The position numbers were made by a program, and so were the translations under genes. Below the pieces are notes generated by a model. The model ran no database searches. It saw nothing but the letters and a program-made list of their open reading frames with translations, and was not told where the DNA came from. Below are positions 47,713-61,900 of a DNA stretch of 64,000 nucleotides, one piece after another. This stretch comes from Dermacentor variabilis. Lineage: Eukaryota; Arthropoda; Arachnida; Ixodida; Ixodidae. Numbering within the stretch: the stretch's first letter is position 1; each line of letters opens with the position of its first letter. The stretch covers positions 1,984,001 to 2,048,000 of the forward strand of contig NW_027460401.1 in NCBI RefSeq assembly GCF_050947875.1, given 5' to 3'.

Positions 47713-50427
47713 AAGCTCTGCATTTCGCGCGGCCAGCTCTGATTTGCGCTACTGTTTCCACTAAACAGTTCGGTTCGCGCGGCCAGCTCTGCTTTGGGCT
47801 ATTGTTTCCCGTAAATGGTTGGCACGGCTCGCTTCGCGCTCTGGAAAATCACGTATAATACCTAACTTTCAACTAAGCTGTGCATTTCGCGCGGCCAGCT
47901 CTGCTTTGCGCTACTGTTTCCACAAACAGTTCCGTTTGCGCAGCCAGCTCCGCTTTGGGCTACTGTTTCCCGGAAATGGTTGGCGCGGCTCGCTTCGCGC
48001 TATGGAAAATAACGTATAATACCTAACTTTCAAGTAAGCTCTGCATTTCGCGCGGCCAGCTCTGATTTGCGCTACTGTTTCCACTAATCAGTTCGGTTCG
48101 CGCGGCCAGCTCTGCTTTGGGCTATTGTTTCCCGTAAATGGTTGGCACGGCTCGCTTCGGGCTCTGGAAAATAACGTATAATACCTAACTTTCAAGTAGG
48201 CTCTGCATTTCAGGCGGCCAGCTCTGCTTTGCGCTACTGTTTCCACTAAACAGTTCGGTTCGCGCGGCCAGCTCTGCTTTGGGCTATTGTTTCCCGTAAA
48301 TGGTTGGCGTGGCTCGCTTCGCGCTATGGAAAATCACGTATAATACCTAACTTTCAAGTAAGTTCTGCATTTCGCGTGGCCAGCTCTGCTTTGCGCTACT
48401 GTTTCCACTAATCAGTTCGGTTCGCGCTGCCAGCTCTGCTTTGGGCTATTGTTTCCCGTAAATGGTTGGCACGGCTCGCTTCGCGCTCTGGAAAATAACG
48501 TATAATACGTAACTTTCAAGTAGGCTGTGCATTTCAGGCGGCCAGCTCTGCTTTGCACTACTGTTTCCACTAAACAGTTCGGTTCGCGCGGCCAGCTCTG
48601 CTTTGGGCTATTGTTTCCCGTAAATGGTTGGCGCGGCTCGCTTCGCGCTATGGAAAATCACGTATAATACCTAACTTTCAAGTAGGCTCTGCATTTCAGG
48701 CGGCCAGCTCTGCTTTGCGCTACTGTTTCCACTAAGCAGTTCGGTTCGCGCGGCTAGCTCTGCTTTGAGCTATTGTTTCCCGTAAATGGTTGGCGCGGCT
48801 CGCTTCGCGCTATGGAAAATCACGTATAATACCTAACTTTCAAGTAGGCTCTGCATTGCAGGCGGCCAGCTCTGCTTTGCGCTACTGTTTCCACTAAGCA
48901 GTTCGGTTCGCGCGGCCAGCTCTGCTTTGGGCTATTGTTTCCCGTAAATGGTTGGCGCGGCTCGCTTCGCGCTATGGAAAATCACGTATAATACCTAACT
49001 TTCAAGTAAGCTCTGCATTTCGCGCCGCCAGCTCTGATTTGCGCTACTGTTTCCACTAAACAGTTCGGTTCGCGCGGCCAGCTCTGCTTTGGGCTATTGT
49101 TTCCCGTAAATGGTTGGCGCGGCTCGCTTCGCGCTATGGAAAATCACGTATAATACCTAACTTTCAAGTAAGCTCTGCATATCGCGCGGCCAGCTCTGCT
49201 TTGAGCTATTGTTTCCCGTAAATGGTTGGCGCGGCTCGCTTCGCGCTATGGAAAATCACGTATAATACCTAACTTTCAAGTAGGCTCTGCATTTCAGGCG
49301 GCCAGCTCTGCTTTGCGCTACTGTTTCCCGTAAATGGTTGGCGCGGCTCGCTTCGCGCTATGGAAAATCACATATAATACCTAACTTTCAAGTAGGCTCT
49401 GCATTTCAGGCGGCCAGCTCTGCTTTGCGCTACTGTTTCCACTAAACAGTTCGGTTCGCGCGGCCAGCTCTGCTTTGGGCTACTGTTTCCCGTAAATGGT
49501 TGGCGCGGCTCGCTTCGCGCTATGGAAAATCACGTATAATACCTAACTTTCAAGTAAGCTCTGCATTTCGCGCGGCCAGCTCTGCTTTGCGCTACTGTTT
49601 CCACAAACAGTTCCGTTCGCGCAGCCAGCTCCGCTTTGGGCTACTGTTTCCCGTAAATGGTTGGCGCGGCTCGCTTCGCGCTATGGAAAATAACGTATAA
49701 TACCTAACTTTCAAGTAAGCTCTGCATTTCGCGCGGCCAGCTCTGCTTTGCGCTACTGTTTCCACAAACAGTTCCGTTCGCGCAGCCAGCTCCGCTTTGG
49801 GCTACTGTTTCCCGTAAATGGTTGGCGCGGCTCGCTTCGCGCTATGGAAAATAACGTATAATACCTAACTTTCAAGTAAGCTCTGCATTTCGCGCGGCCA
49901 GCTCTGCTTTGCGCTACTGTTTCCTCTAAACAGTTCGGTTCGCGAGGCCAGCTCTGCTTTGGGCTACTGTTCTCCGTAAATGGTTGGCGCGGCTCGCTTC
50001 GCGCTATGGAAAATCACGTATAATACCTAACTTTCAAGTAAGCTCTGCATTTCGCGCGGCGAGCTCTGCTTTGCGCTACTGTTTCCACTAAACAGTTCGG
50101 TTCGCGCGGCCAGCTCTGCTTTGGGCTACTGTTTCCCGTAAATGGTTGGCGCGGCTCGCTTCGCGCTATGGAACATCACGTATAATACCTAACTTTCAAG
50201 TAAGCTCCACATTTGAGGCGGCAAGATCTGCTTTGCGCTACTGTTTCCACTAAACAGTTCGGTTCGCGCGGCCAGCTCCGCCTTGGGCTACTGTTTCCCG
50301 TAAATGGTTGGCGCGGCTCGCTTCGCGCTATGGAAAATCACGTATAATACCTAACTTTCAAGTAAGCTCCACATTTGAGGCGGCAAGATCTGCTTTGCGC
50401 TACTGTTTCCACTAAACAGTTCCGTTC

Positions 50428-53400
50428 GCGCAGCCAGCTCCGCTTTGGGCTACTGTTTCCCGTAAATGGTTGGCGCGGCTCGCTTCGCGCTATGGAAAAT
50501 CACGTATAATACCTAACTTTCAAGTAAGCTCCACATTTGAGGCGGCAAGATCTGCTTTGCGCTACTGTTTCCACTAAACAGTTGGGTTCGCATTGCCAGC
50601 TCTGCTTTGGCCTACTGTTTCCCGTAAATGGTTGGCGCGGCTCGCTTCGCGCTATGGAAAATCACGTGTAATACCTAACTTTCAAGTAAGCTCTGCATTT
50701 CGCGCGGCCAGCTCTGCTTTGCGCTACTGTTTCCACAAACAGTTCCGTTCGCGCAGTCAGCTCCGCTTTGGGCTACTGTTTCCCGTAAATGGTTGGCGCG
50801 GCTCGCTTCGCGCTATGGAAAATCACGTATAATACCTAACTTTCAAGTAAGCTCTGCATTTCGCGCGGCGAGCTCTGCTTTGCGCTACTGTTTCCACAAA
50901 CAGTTCCGTTCGCGCAGCCAGCTCCGCTTTGGGCTACTGTTTCCCGTAAATGGTTGGCGCGGCTCGCTTAGCGCTATCTAAAATCACGTATAATACCTAA
51001 CTTTCAAGTAAGCTCTGCATTTCGCGCGGCCAGCTCTGCTTTGCGCTACTGTTTCCACAAACAGTTCCGTTCGCGCAGCCAGCTCGGCTTTGGGCTACTG
51101 TTTCCCGTAAATGGTTGGCGCGGCTCGCTTCGCGCTATGGAAAATCACGTGTAATACCTAACTTTCAAGTAAGCTCTGCATTTGGCGCGGCCAGCTCTGC
51201 TTTGCGCTACTGTTTCCACTAAATAGTTCGGTTCGCGCGGCCAGCTCCGCTTTGGGCTACTGTTTCCCGTAAATGGTTGACGCGGCTCGCTTCGCGCTAT
51301 GGAAAATCACGTATAATACCTAACTTTCAAGTAAGCTCTGCATTTGGCGCGGCCAGCTCTGCTTTGCGCTACTGTTTCCACAAACAGTTCCGTTCGCGCA
51401 GCCAGCTCCGCTTTGGGCTACTGTTTCCCGTAAATGGTTGGCGCGGCTCGCTTCGCGCTATGGAAAATCACGTGTAATACCTAACTTTCAAGTAAGCTCT
51501 GCATTTCGCGCGGCGAGCTCTGCTTTGCGCTACTGTTTCCACAAACAGTTCCGTTCGCGCAGCCAGCTCCGCTTTGGGCTACTGTTTCCCGTAAATGGTT
51601 GGCGCGGCTCGCTTCGCGCTATGGAAAATCACGTATAATACCTAACTTTCAAGTAAGCTCTGCATTTGGCGCGGCCAGCTCTGCTTTGCGCTACTGTTTC
51701 CACTAAACAGTTGGGTTCGCATTGCCAGCTCTGCTTTGGCCTACTGTTTCCCGTAAATGGTTGGCGCGGCTCGCTTCGCGCTATGGAAAATCACGTGTAA
51801 TACCTAACTTTCAAGTAAGCTCTGCATTTCGCGCGGCCAGCTCTGCTTTGCGCTACTGTTTCCACAAACACTTCCGTTCGCGCAGTCAGCTCCGCTTTGG
51901 GCTACTGTTTCCCGTAAATGGTTGTCGCGGCTCGCTTCGCGCTATGGAAAATCACGTATAATACCTAACTTTCAAGTAAGCTCTGCATTTCGCGCGGCGA
52001 GCTCTGCTTTGCGCTACTGTTTCCACAAACAGTTCCGTTCGCGCAGCCAGCTCCGCTTTGGGCTACTGTTTCCCGTAAATGGTTGGCGCGGCTCGCTTAG
52101 CGCTATCTAAAATCACGTATAATACCTAACTTTCAAGTAAGCTCTGCATTTCGCGCGGCCAGCTCTGCTTTGCGCTACTGTTTCCACAAACAGTTCCGTT
52201 CGCGCAGCCAGCTCGGCTTTGGGCTACTGTTTCCCGTAAATGGTTGGCGCGGCTCGCTTCGCGCTATGGAAAATCACGTGTAATACCTAACTTTCAAGTA
52301 AGCTCTGCATTTGGCGCGGCCAGCTCTGCTTTGCGCTACTGTTTCCACTAAATAGTTCGGTTCGCGCGGCCAGCTCCGCTTTGGGCTACTGTTTCCCGTA
52401 AATGGTTGGCGCGGCTCGCTTCGCGCTATGGAAAATCACGTATAATACCTAACTTTCAAGTAAGCTCTGCATTTGGCGCGGCCAGCTCTGCTTTGCGCTA
52501 CTGTTTCCACAAACAGTTCCGTTCGCGCAGCCAGCTCCGCTTTGGGCTACTGTTTCCCGTAAATGGTTGGCGCGGCTCGCTTCGCGCTATGGAAAATCAC
52601 GTGTAATACCTAACTTTCAAGTAAGCTCTGCATTTCGCGCGGCGAGCTCTGCTTTGCGCTACTGTTTCCACAAACAGTTCCGTTCGCGCAGCCAGCTCCG
52701 CTTTGGGCTACTGTTTCCCGTAAATGGTTGGCGCGGCTCGCTTCGCGCTATGGAAAATCACGTATAATACCTAACTTTCAAGTAAGCTCTGCATTTGGCG
52801 CGGCCAGCTCTGCTTTGCGCTACTGTTTCCACTAAATAGTTCGGTTCGCGCGGCCAGCTATGCTTTGGGCTACTGTTTCCCGTAAATGGTTGGCGCGGCT
52901 CGCTTCGCGCTATGGAAAATCACGTGTAATACCTAACTTTCAAGTAAGCTCCACATGTGAGGCGGCAAGATCTGCTTTGCGCTACTGTTTCCACTAAACA
53001 GTTCGGTTCGCGCTGCCAGCTCTGCTTTGGCCTACTGTTTCCCGTAAATGGTTGGCGCGGCTCGCTTCGCGCTATGGAAAATCACGTATAATACCTAACT
53101 TTCAAGTAAGCTCCACATTTGAGGCGGCAAGATCTGCTTTGCGCTACTGTTTCCACTAAACAGTTCGGTTCGCGCTGCCAGCTCTGCTTTGGCCTCCTGT
53201 TTCCCGTAAATGGTTGGCGGGGCTCGCTTCGCGCTATGGAAAATTACGTGTAATACCTAACTTTCAAGTAAGCTCTGCATTTCGCGCGGCCAGCTCTGCT
53301 TTGCGCTACTGTTTCCACAAACAGTTCCGTTCGCGCAGCCAGCTCCGCTTTGGGCTACTGTTTCCCGTAAATGGTTGGCGCGGCTCGCTTCGCGCTATGG

Positions 53401-56400
53401 AAAATCACGTATAATACCTAACTTTCAAGTAAGCTCTGAATTTGGCGCGGCCAGCTCTGCTTTGCGCTACTGTTTCCACTAAACAGTTCGGTTCGCGCTG
53501 CCAGCTCTGCTTTGGCCTACTGTTTCCCGTAAATGGTTGGCGCGGCTCGCTTCGCGCTATGGAAAATCACGTATAATACCTAACTTTCAAGTAAGCTCCA
53601 CATTTGAGGCGGCAAGATCTGCTTTGCGCTACTGTTTCCACTAAACAGTTCGGTTCGCGCTGCCAGCTCTGCTTTGGCCTACTGTTTCCCGTAAATGGTT
53701 GGCGCGGCTCGCTTCGCGCTATGGAAAATCACGTGTAATACCTAACTTTCAAGTAAGCTCTGCATTTCGCGCGGCCAGCTCTGCTTTGCGCTACTGTTTC
53801 CACAAACAGTTCCGTTCGCGCAGCCAGCTCCGCTTTGGGCTACTGTTTCCCGTAAATGGTTGGCGCGGCTCGCTTCGTGCTATGGAATATCACGTGTAAT
53901 ACCTAACTTTCAAGTAAGCTCTGCATTTGGCGCGGCCAGCTCTGCTTTGCGCTACTGTTTCCACTAAATAGTTCGGTTCGCGCGGCCAGGTCCGCTTTGG
54001 GCTGCTGTTTCCCGTAAATGGTTGGCGCGGCTCGCTTCGCGCTATGGAAAATCACGTATAATACCTAACTTTCAAGTAAGCTCTGCATTTCGCGCGGCCA
54101 GCTCTGCTTTGCGCTACTGTTTCCACAAACAGTTCCGTTCGCGCAGCCAGCTCCGCTTTGGGCTACTGTTTCCCGTAAATGGTTGGCGCGGCTCGCTTCG
54201 CGCTATGGAAAATCACGTGTAATACCTAACTTTCAAGTAAGCTCTGCATTTCGCGCGGCGAGCTCTGCTTTGCGCTACTGTTTCCACTAAATAGTTCGGT
54301 TCGCGCGGCCAGGTCCGCTTTGGGCTGCTGTTTCCCGTAAATGGTTGGCGCGGCTCGCTTCGCGCTATGGAAAATCACGTATAATACCTAACTTTCAAGT
54401 AAGCTCTGCATTTCGCGCGGCCAGCTCTGCTTTGCGCTACTGTTTCCACAAACAGTTCCGTTCGCGCAGCCAGCTCCGCTTTGGGCTACTGTTTCCCGTA
54501 AATGGTTGGCGCGGCTCGCTTCGCGCTATGGAAAATCACGTGTAATACCTAACTTTCAAGTAAGTTCTGCATTTCGCGCGGCGAGCTCTGCTTTGCGCTA
54601 CTGTTTCCACAAACAGTTCCGTTGGCGCAGCCAGCTCCGCTTTGGGCTACTGTTTCCCGTAAATGGTTGGCGCGGCTCGCTTCGCGCTATGGAAAATCAC
54701 GTATAATACCTAACTTTCAAGTAAGCTCCACATTTGAGGCGGCAAGATCTGCTTTGCGCTACTGTTTCCACTAAACAGTTGGGTTCGCATTGCCAGCTCT
54801 GCTTTGGCCTACTGTTTCCCGTAAATGGTTGGCGCGGCTCGCTTCGCGCTATGGAAAATCACGTGTAATACCTAACTTTCAAGTAAGCTCTGCATTTCGC
54901 GCGGCCAGCTCTGCTTTGCGCTACTGTTTCCACAAACAGTTCCGTTCGCGCAGTCAGCTCCGCTTTGGGCTACTGTTTCCCGTAAATGGTTGGCGCGGCT
55001 CGCTTCGCGCTATGGAAAATCACGTATAATACCTAACTTTCAAGTAAGCTCTGCATTTCGCGCGGCGAGCTCTGCTTTGCGCTACTGTTTCCACAAACAG
55101 TTCCGTTCGCGCAGCCAGCTCCGCTTTGGGCTACTGTTTCCCGTAAATGGTTGGCGCGGCTCGCTTAGCGCTATCTAAAATCACGTATAATACCTAACTT
55201 TCAAGTAAGCTCTGCATTTCGCGCGGCCAGCTCTGCTTTGCGCTACTGTTTCCACAAACAGTTCCGTTCGCGCAGCCAGCTCGGCTTTGGGCTACTGTTT
55301 CCCGTAAATGGTTGGCGCGGCTCGCTTCGCGCTATGGAAAATCACGTGTAATACCTAACTTTCAAGTAAGCTCTGCATTTGGCGCGGCCAGCTCTGCTTT
55401 GCGCTACTGTTTCCACTAAATAGTTCGGTTCGCGCGGCCAGCTCCGCTTTGGGCTACTGTTTCCCGTAAATGGTTGACGCGGCTCGCTTCGCGCTATGGA
55501 AAATCACGTATAATACCTAACTTTCAAGTAAGCTCTGCATTTGGCGCGGCCAGCTCTGCTTTGCGCTACTGTTTCCACAAACAGTTCCGTTCGCGCAGCC
55601 AGCTCCGCTTTGGGCTACTGTTTCCCGTAAATGGTTGGCGCGGCTCGCTTCGCGCTATGGAAAATCACGTGTAATACCTAACTTTCAAGTAAGCTCTGCA
55701 TTTCGCGCGGCGAGCTCTGCTTTGCGCTACTGTTTCCACAAACAGTTCCGTTCGCGCAGCCAGCTCCGCTTTGGGCTACTGTTTCCCGTAAATGGTTGGC
55801 GCGGCTCGCTTCGCGCTATGGAAAATCACGTATAATACCTAACTTTCAAGTAAGCTCTGCATTTGGCGCGGCCAGCTCTGCTTTGCGCTACTGTTTCCAC
55901 TAAACAGTTGGGTTCGCATTGCCAGCTCTGCTTTGGCCTACTGTTTCCCGTAAATGGTTGGCGCGGCTCGCTTCGCGCTATGGAAAATCACGTGTAATAC
56001 CTAACTTTCAAGTAAGCTCTGCATTTCGCGCGGCCAGCTCTGCTTTGCGCTACTGTTTCCACAAACACTTCCGTTCGCGCAGTCAGCTCCGCTTTGGGCT
56101 ACTGTTTCCCGTAAATGGTTGTCGCGGCTCGCTTCGCGCTATGGAAAATCACGTATAATACCTAACTTTCAAGTAAGCTCTGCATTTCGCGCGGCGAGCT
56201 CTGCTTTGCGCTACTGTTTCCACAAACAGTTCCGTTCGCGCAGCCAGCTCCGCTTTGGGCTACTGTTTCCCGTAAATGGTTGGCGCGGCTCGCTTAGCGC
56301 TATCTAAAATCACGTATAATACCTAACTTTCAAGTAAGCTCTGCATTTCGCGCGGCCAGCTCTGCTTTGCGCTACTGTTTCCACAAACAGTTCCGTTCGC

Positions 56401-58925
56401 GCAGCCAGCTCGGCTTTGGGCTACTGTTTCCCGTAAATGGTTGGCGCGGCTCGCTTCGCGCTATGGAAAATCACGTGTAATACCTAACTTTCAAGTAAGC
56501 TCTGCATTTGGCGCGGCCAGCTCTGCTTTGCGCTACTGTTTCCACTAAATAGTTCGGTTCGCGCGGCCAGCTCCGCTTTGGGCTACTGTTTCCCGTAAAT
56601 GGTTGGCGCGGCTCGCTTCGCGCTATGGAAAATCACGTATAATACCTAACTTTCAAGTAAGCTCTGCATTTGGCGCGGCCAGCTCTGCTTTGCGCTACTG
56701 TTTCCACAAACAGTTCCGTTCGCGCAGCCAGCTCCGCTTTGGGCTACTGTTTCCCGTAAATGGTTGGCGCGGCTCGCTTCGCGCTATGGAAAATCACGTG
56801 TAATACCTAACTTTCAAGTAAGCTCTGCATTTCGCGCGGCGAGCTCTGCTTTGCGCTACTGTTTCCACAAACAGTTCCGTTCGCGCAGCCAGCTCCGCTT
56901 TGGGCTACTGTTTCCCGTAAATGGTTGGCGCGGCTCGCTTCGCGCTATGGAAAATCACGTATAATACCTAACTTTCAAGTAAGCTCTGCATTTGGCGCGG
57001 CCAGCTCTGCTTTGCGCTACTGTTTCCACTAAATAGTTCGGTTCGCGCGGCCAGCTATGCTTTGGGCTACTGTTTCCCGTAAATGGTTGGCGCGGCTCGC
57101 TTCGCGCTATGGAAAATCACGTGTAATACCTAACTTTCAAGTAAGCTCCACATGTGAGGCGGCAAGATCTGCTTTGCGCTACTGTTTCCACTAAACAGTT
57201 CGGTTCGCGCTGCCAGCTCTGCTTTGGCCTACTGTTTCCCGTAAATGGTTGGCGCGGCTCGCTTCGCGCTATGGAAAATCACGTATAATACCTAACTTTC
57301 AAGTAAGCTCCACATTTGAGGCGGCAAGATCTGCTTTGCGCTACTGTTTCCACTAAACAGTTCGGTTCGCGCTGCCAGCTCTGCTTTGGCCTCCTGTTTC
57401 CCGTAAATGGTTGGCGGGGCTCGCTTCGCGCTATGGAAAATTACGTGTAATACCTAACTTTCAAGTAAGCTCTGCATTTCGCGCGGCCAGCTCTGCTTTG
57501 CGCTACTGTTTCCACAAACAGTTCCGTTCGCGCAGCCAGCTCCGCTTTGGGCTACTGTTTCCCGTAAATGGTTGGCGCGGCTCGCTTCGCGCTATGGAAA
57601 ATCACGTATAATACCTAACTTTCAAGTAAGCTCTGAATTTGGCGCGGCCAGCTCTGCTTTGCGCTACTGTTTCCACTAAACAGTTCGGTTCGCGCTGCCA
57701 GCTCTGCTTTGGCCTACTGTTTCCCGTAAATGGTTGGCGCGGCTCGCTTCGCGCTATGGAAAATCACGTATAATACCTAACTTTCAAGTAAGCTCCACAT
57801 TTGAGGCGGCAAGATCTGCTTTGCGCTACTGTTTCCACTAAACAGTTCGGTTCGCGCTGCCAGCTCTGCTTTGGCCTACTGTTTCCCGTAAATGGTTGGC
57901 GCGGCTCGCTTCGCGCTATGGAAAATCACGTGTAATACCTAACTTTCAAGTAAGCTCTGCATTTCGCGCGGCCAGCTCTGCTTTGCGCTACTGTTTCCAC
58001 AAACAGTTCCGTTCGCGCAGCCAGCTCCGCTTTGGGCTACTGTTTCCCGTAAATGGTTGGCGCGGCTCGCTTCGTGCTATGGAATATCACGTGTAATACC
58101 TAACTTTCAAGTAAGCTCTGCATTTGGCGCGGCCAGCTCTGCTTTGCGCTACTGTTTCCACTAAATAGTTCGGTTCGCGCGGCCAGGTCCGCTTTGGGCT
58201 GCTGTTTCCCGTAAATGGTTGGCGCGGCTCGCTTCGCGCTATGGAAAATCACGTATAATACCTAACTTTCAAGTAAGCTCTGCATTTCGCGCGGCCAGCT
58301 CTGCTTTGCGCTACTGTTTCCACAAACAGTTCCGTTCGCGCAGCCAGCTCCGCTTTGGGCTACTGTTTCCCGTAAATGGTTGGCGCGGCTCGCTTCGCGC
58401 TATGGAAAATCACGTGTAATACCTAACTTTCAAGTAAGCTCTGCATTTCGCGCGGCGAGCTCTGCTTTGCGCTACTGTTTCCACTAAATAGTTCGGTTCG
58501 CGCGGCCAGGTCCGCTTTGGGCTGCTGTTTCCCGTAAATGGTTGGCGCGGCTCGCTTCGCGCTATGGAAAATCACGTATAATACCTAACTTTCAAGTAAG
58601 CTCTGCATTTCGCGCGGCCAGCTCTGCTTTGCGCTACTGTTTCCACAAACAGTTCCGTTCGCGCAGCCAGCTCCGCTTTGGGCTACTGTTTCCCGTAAAT
58701 GGTTGGCGCGGCTCGCTTCGCGCTATGGAAAATCACGTGTAATACCTAACTTTCAAGTAAGTTCTGCATTTCGCGCGGCGAGCTCTGCTTTGCGCTACTG
58801 TTTCCACAAACAGTTCCGTTGGCGCAGCCAGCTCCGCTTTGGGCTACTGTTTCCCGTAAATGGTTGGCGCGGCTCGCTTCGCGCTATGGAAAATCACGTA
58901 TAATACCTAACTTTCAAGTAAGCTC
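50428..58925 (+). repeat. 4197-bp tandem duplication of satellite sequence
   Basis: Copy 1 is 50428-54624 and copy 2 is 54625-58821, with the match continuing to 58925. Rare variants line up at this offset: GTTGGGTTCGCATTGCC (near 50581 and 54778), GCTTAGCGCTATCTAAAA (near 50967 and 55164), CCACATGTGAGG (near 52951 and 57148), TCTGAATTTGG (near 53436 and 57633), GGAATATCACGTG (near 53885 and 58082) and TTCCGTTGGCGC (near 54617 and 58814). I found no difference between the copies in the places compared. The boundaries are 50427/54624 (C against G) on the left and 54729/58926 (C against T) on the right. Confidence 0.9.
50551..52836 (+). repeat. Seven-monomer (1129-bp) duplication nested in the 4197-bp copy
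   Basis: Positions 50551-51707 recur at 51680-52836, offset 1129 (seven monomers, five of them 161 bp). Differences seen: 50742 G against 51871 C, 50796 G against 51925 T, and 51280 A against 52409 G. The match stops at 50550/51679 and 51708/52837. The same pair, with the same three differences, is present 4197 bases to the right at 54748-57033. Confidence 0.88.
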
Positions 58926-61900
58926 TGCATTTCGCGCGGCCAGCTCTGCTTTGCGCTACTGTTTCCACAAACAGTTCCGTTCGCGCAGCCAGCTCCGCTT
59001 TGGGCTACTGTTTCCCGTAAATGGTTGGCGCGGCTCGCTTCGTGCTATGGAAAATCACGTGTAATACCTAACTTTCAAGTAAGCTCCACGTTTGAGGCGG
59101 CAAGATCTGCTTTGCGCTACTGTTTCCACTAAACAGTTCGGTTCGCGCTGCCAGCTCTGCTTTGGCCTACTGTTTCCCGTAAATGGTTGGCGCGGCTCGC
59201 TTCGCGCTATGGAAAATCACGTGTAATACCTAACTTTCAAGTAAGCTCTGCATTTCGCGCGGCCAGCTCTGCTTTGCGCTACTGTTTCCACAAACAGTTC
59301 CGTTCGCGCAGCCAGCTCCGCTTTGGGCTACTGTTTCCCGTAAATGGTTGGCGCGGCTCGCTTCGTGCTATGGAAAATCACGTGTAATACCTAACTTTCA
59401 AGTAAGCTCTGCATTTGGCGCGGCCAGCTCTGCTTTGCGCTACTGTTTCCACTAAATAGTTCGGTTCGCGCGGCCAGGTCCGCTTTGGGCTGCTGTTTCC
59501 CGTAAATGGTTGGCGCGGCTCGCTTCGCGCTATGGAAAATCACGTATAATACCTAACTTTCAAGTAAGCTCTACATTTCGCGCGGCCAGCTCTGCTTTGC
59601 GCTACTGTTTCCACAAGCAGTTCCGTTCGCGCAGCCAGCTCCGCTTTGGGCTACTGTTTCCCGTAAATGGTTGGCGCGGCTCGCTTCGCGCTATGGAAAA
59701 TCACGTGTAATACCTAACTTTCAAGTAAGCTCTGCATTTCGCGCGGCGAGCTCTGCTTTGCGCTACTGTTTCCACAAACAGTTCCGTTCGCGCAGCCAGC
59801 TCCGCTTTGGGCTACTGTTTCCCGTAAATGGTTGGCGCGGCTGGCTTCGCGCTATGGAAAATCACGTGTAATACCTAACTTTCAAGTAAGCTCTGCATTT
59901 CGCGCGGCGAGCTCTGCTTTGCGCTACTGTTTCCACAAACAGTTCCGTTGGCGCAGCCAGCTCCGCTTTGGGCTACTGTTTCCCGTAAATGGTTGGCGCG
60001 GCTCGCTTCGCGCTATGGAAAATCACGTATAATACCTAACTTTCAAGTAAGCTCTGCATTTCGCGCGGCCAGCTCTGCTTTGCGCTACTGTTTCCACAAA
60101 CAGTTCCGTTCGCGCAGCCAGCTCTGCTTTGGGCTACTGTTTCCCGTAAATGGTTGGCGCGGCTCGCTTCGCGCTATGGAAAATCACGTGTAATACCTAA
60201 CTTTCAAGTAAGCTCTGCATTTCGCGCGGCGAGCTCTGCTTTGCGCTACTGTTTCCACAAACAGTTCCGTTCGCGCAGCCAGCTCCGCTTTGGGCTACTG
60301 TTTCCCGTAAATGGTTGGCGCGGCTGGCTTCGCGCTATGGAAAATCACGTGTAATACCTAACATTCAAGTAAGCTCTGCATTTCGCGCGGCGAGCTCTGC
60401 TTTGCGCTACTGTTTCCACAAACAGTTCCGTTGGCGCAGCCAGCTCCGCTTTGGGCTACTGTTTCCCGTAAATGGTTGGCGCGGATCGCTTCGCGCTATG
60501 CAAAATCACGTATAATACCTAACTTTCAAGTAAGCTCTGCATTTGGCGCGGCCAGCTCTGCTTTGCGCTACTGTTTCCACTAAATAGTTCGGTTCGCGCG
60601 GCCAGCTCTGCTTTGGGCTACTGTTTCCCGTAAATGGTTGGCGCGGCTCGCTTCGCGCTATGGAAAATCACGTGTAATACCTAACTTTCAAGTAAGCTCT
60701 GCATTTGGCGCGGCCAGCTCTGCTTTGCGCTACTGTTTCCACTAAATAGTTCGGTCCGCGCGGCCAGCTCTGCTTTGGGCTACTGTTTCCCGTAAATGGT
60801 TGGCGCGGCTCGCTTCGCGCTATGGAAAATCACGTGTAATACCTAACTTTCAAGTAAGCTCTGCATTTGGCGCGGCCAGCTCTGCTTTGCGCTACTGTTT
60901 CCACTAAATAGTTCGGTTCGCGCGGCCAGCTATGCTTTGGGCTACTGTTTCCCGTAAATGGTTGGCGCGGCTCGCTTCGCGCTATGGAAAATCACGTGTA
61001 ATACCTAACTTTCAAGTAAGCTCCACATGTGAGGCGGCAAGATCTGCTTTGCGCTACTGTTTCCACTAAACAGTTCGGTTCGCGCTGCCAGCTCTGCTTT
61101 GGCCTACTGTTTCCCGTAAATGGTTGGCGCGGCTCGCTTCGCGCTATGGAAAATCACGTGTAATACCCAACTTTCAAGTAAGCTCTGCATTTCGCGCGGC
61201 CAGCTCTGCTTTGCGCTACTGTTTCCACAAACAGTTCCGTTCGCGCAGCCAGCTCCGCTTTGGGCTACTGTTTCCCGTAAATGGTTGGCGCGGCTCGCTT
61301 CGCGCTATGGAAAATCACGTATAATACCTAACTTTCAAGTAAGCTCTGCATTTCGCGCGGCGAGCTCTGCTTTGCGCTACTGTTTCCACAAACAGTTCCG
61401 TTCGCGCAGCCAGCTCCGCTTTGGGCTACTGTTTCCCGTAAATGGTTGGCGCGGCTCGCTTCGCGCTATGGAAAATCACGTATAATACCTAACTTTCAAG
61501 TAAGCTCTGCATTTCGCGCGGCCAGCTCTGCTTTGCGCTACTGTTTCCACAAACAGTTCCGTTCGCGCAGCCAGCTCCGCTTTGGGCTACTGTTTCCCGT
61601 AAATGGTTGGCGCGGCTCGCTTCGCGCTATGGAAAATCACGTATAATACCTAACTTTCAAGTAAGCTCCACATTTGAGGCGGCAAGATCTGCTTTGCGCT
61701 ACTGTTTCCACTAAACAGTTCGGTTCGCGCTGCCAGCTCTGCTTTGGCCTACTGTTTCCCGTAAATGGTTGGCGCGGCTCGCTTCGCGCTATGGAAAATC
61801 ACGTGTAATACCTAACTTTCAAGTAAGCTCTGCATTTCGCGCGGCCAGCTCTGCTTTGCGCTACTGTTTCCACTGAACAGTTCGGTTCGCGCAGCTAGCT

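Noticed and set aside
50428..58925. Assembly artefact as the cause of the 4197-bp repeat
   Set aside because: It cannot be excluded from sequence alone, but the outer boundaries differ on each side and similar duplications elsewhere carry private substitutions. I keep it as a probable real duplication and state the read test in the findings.
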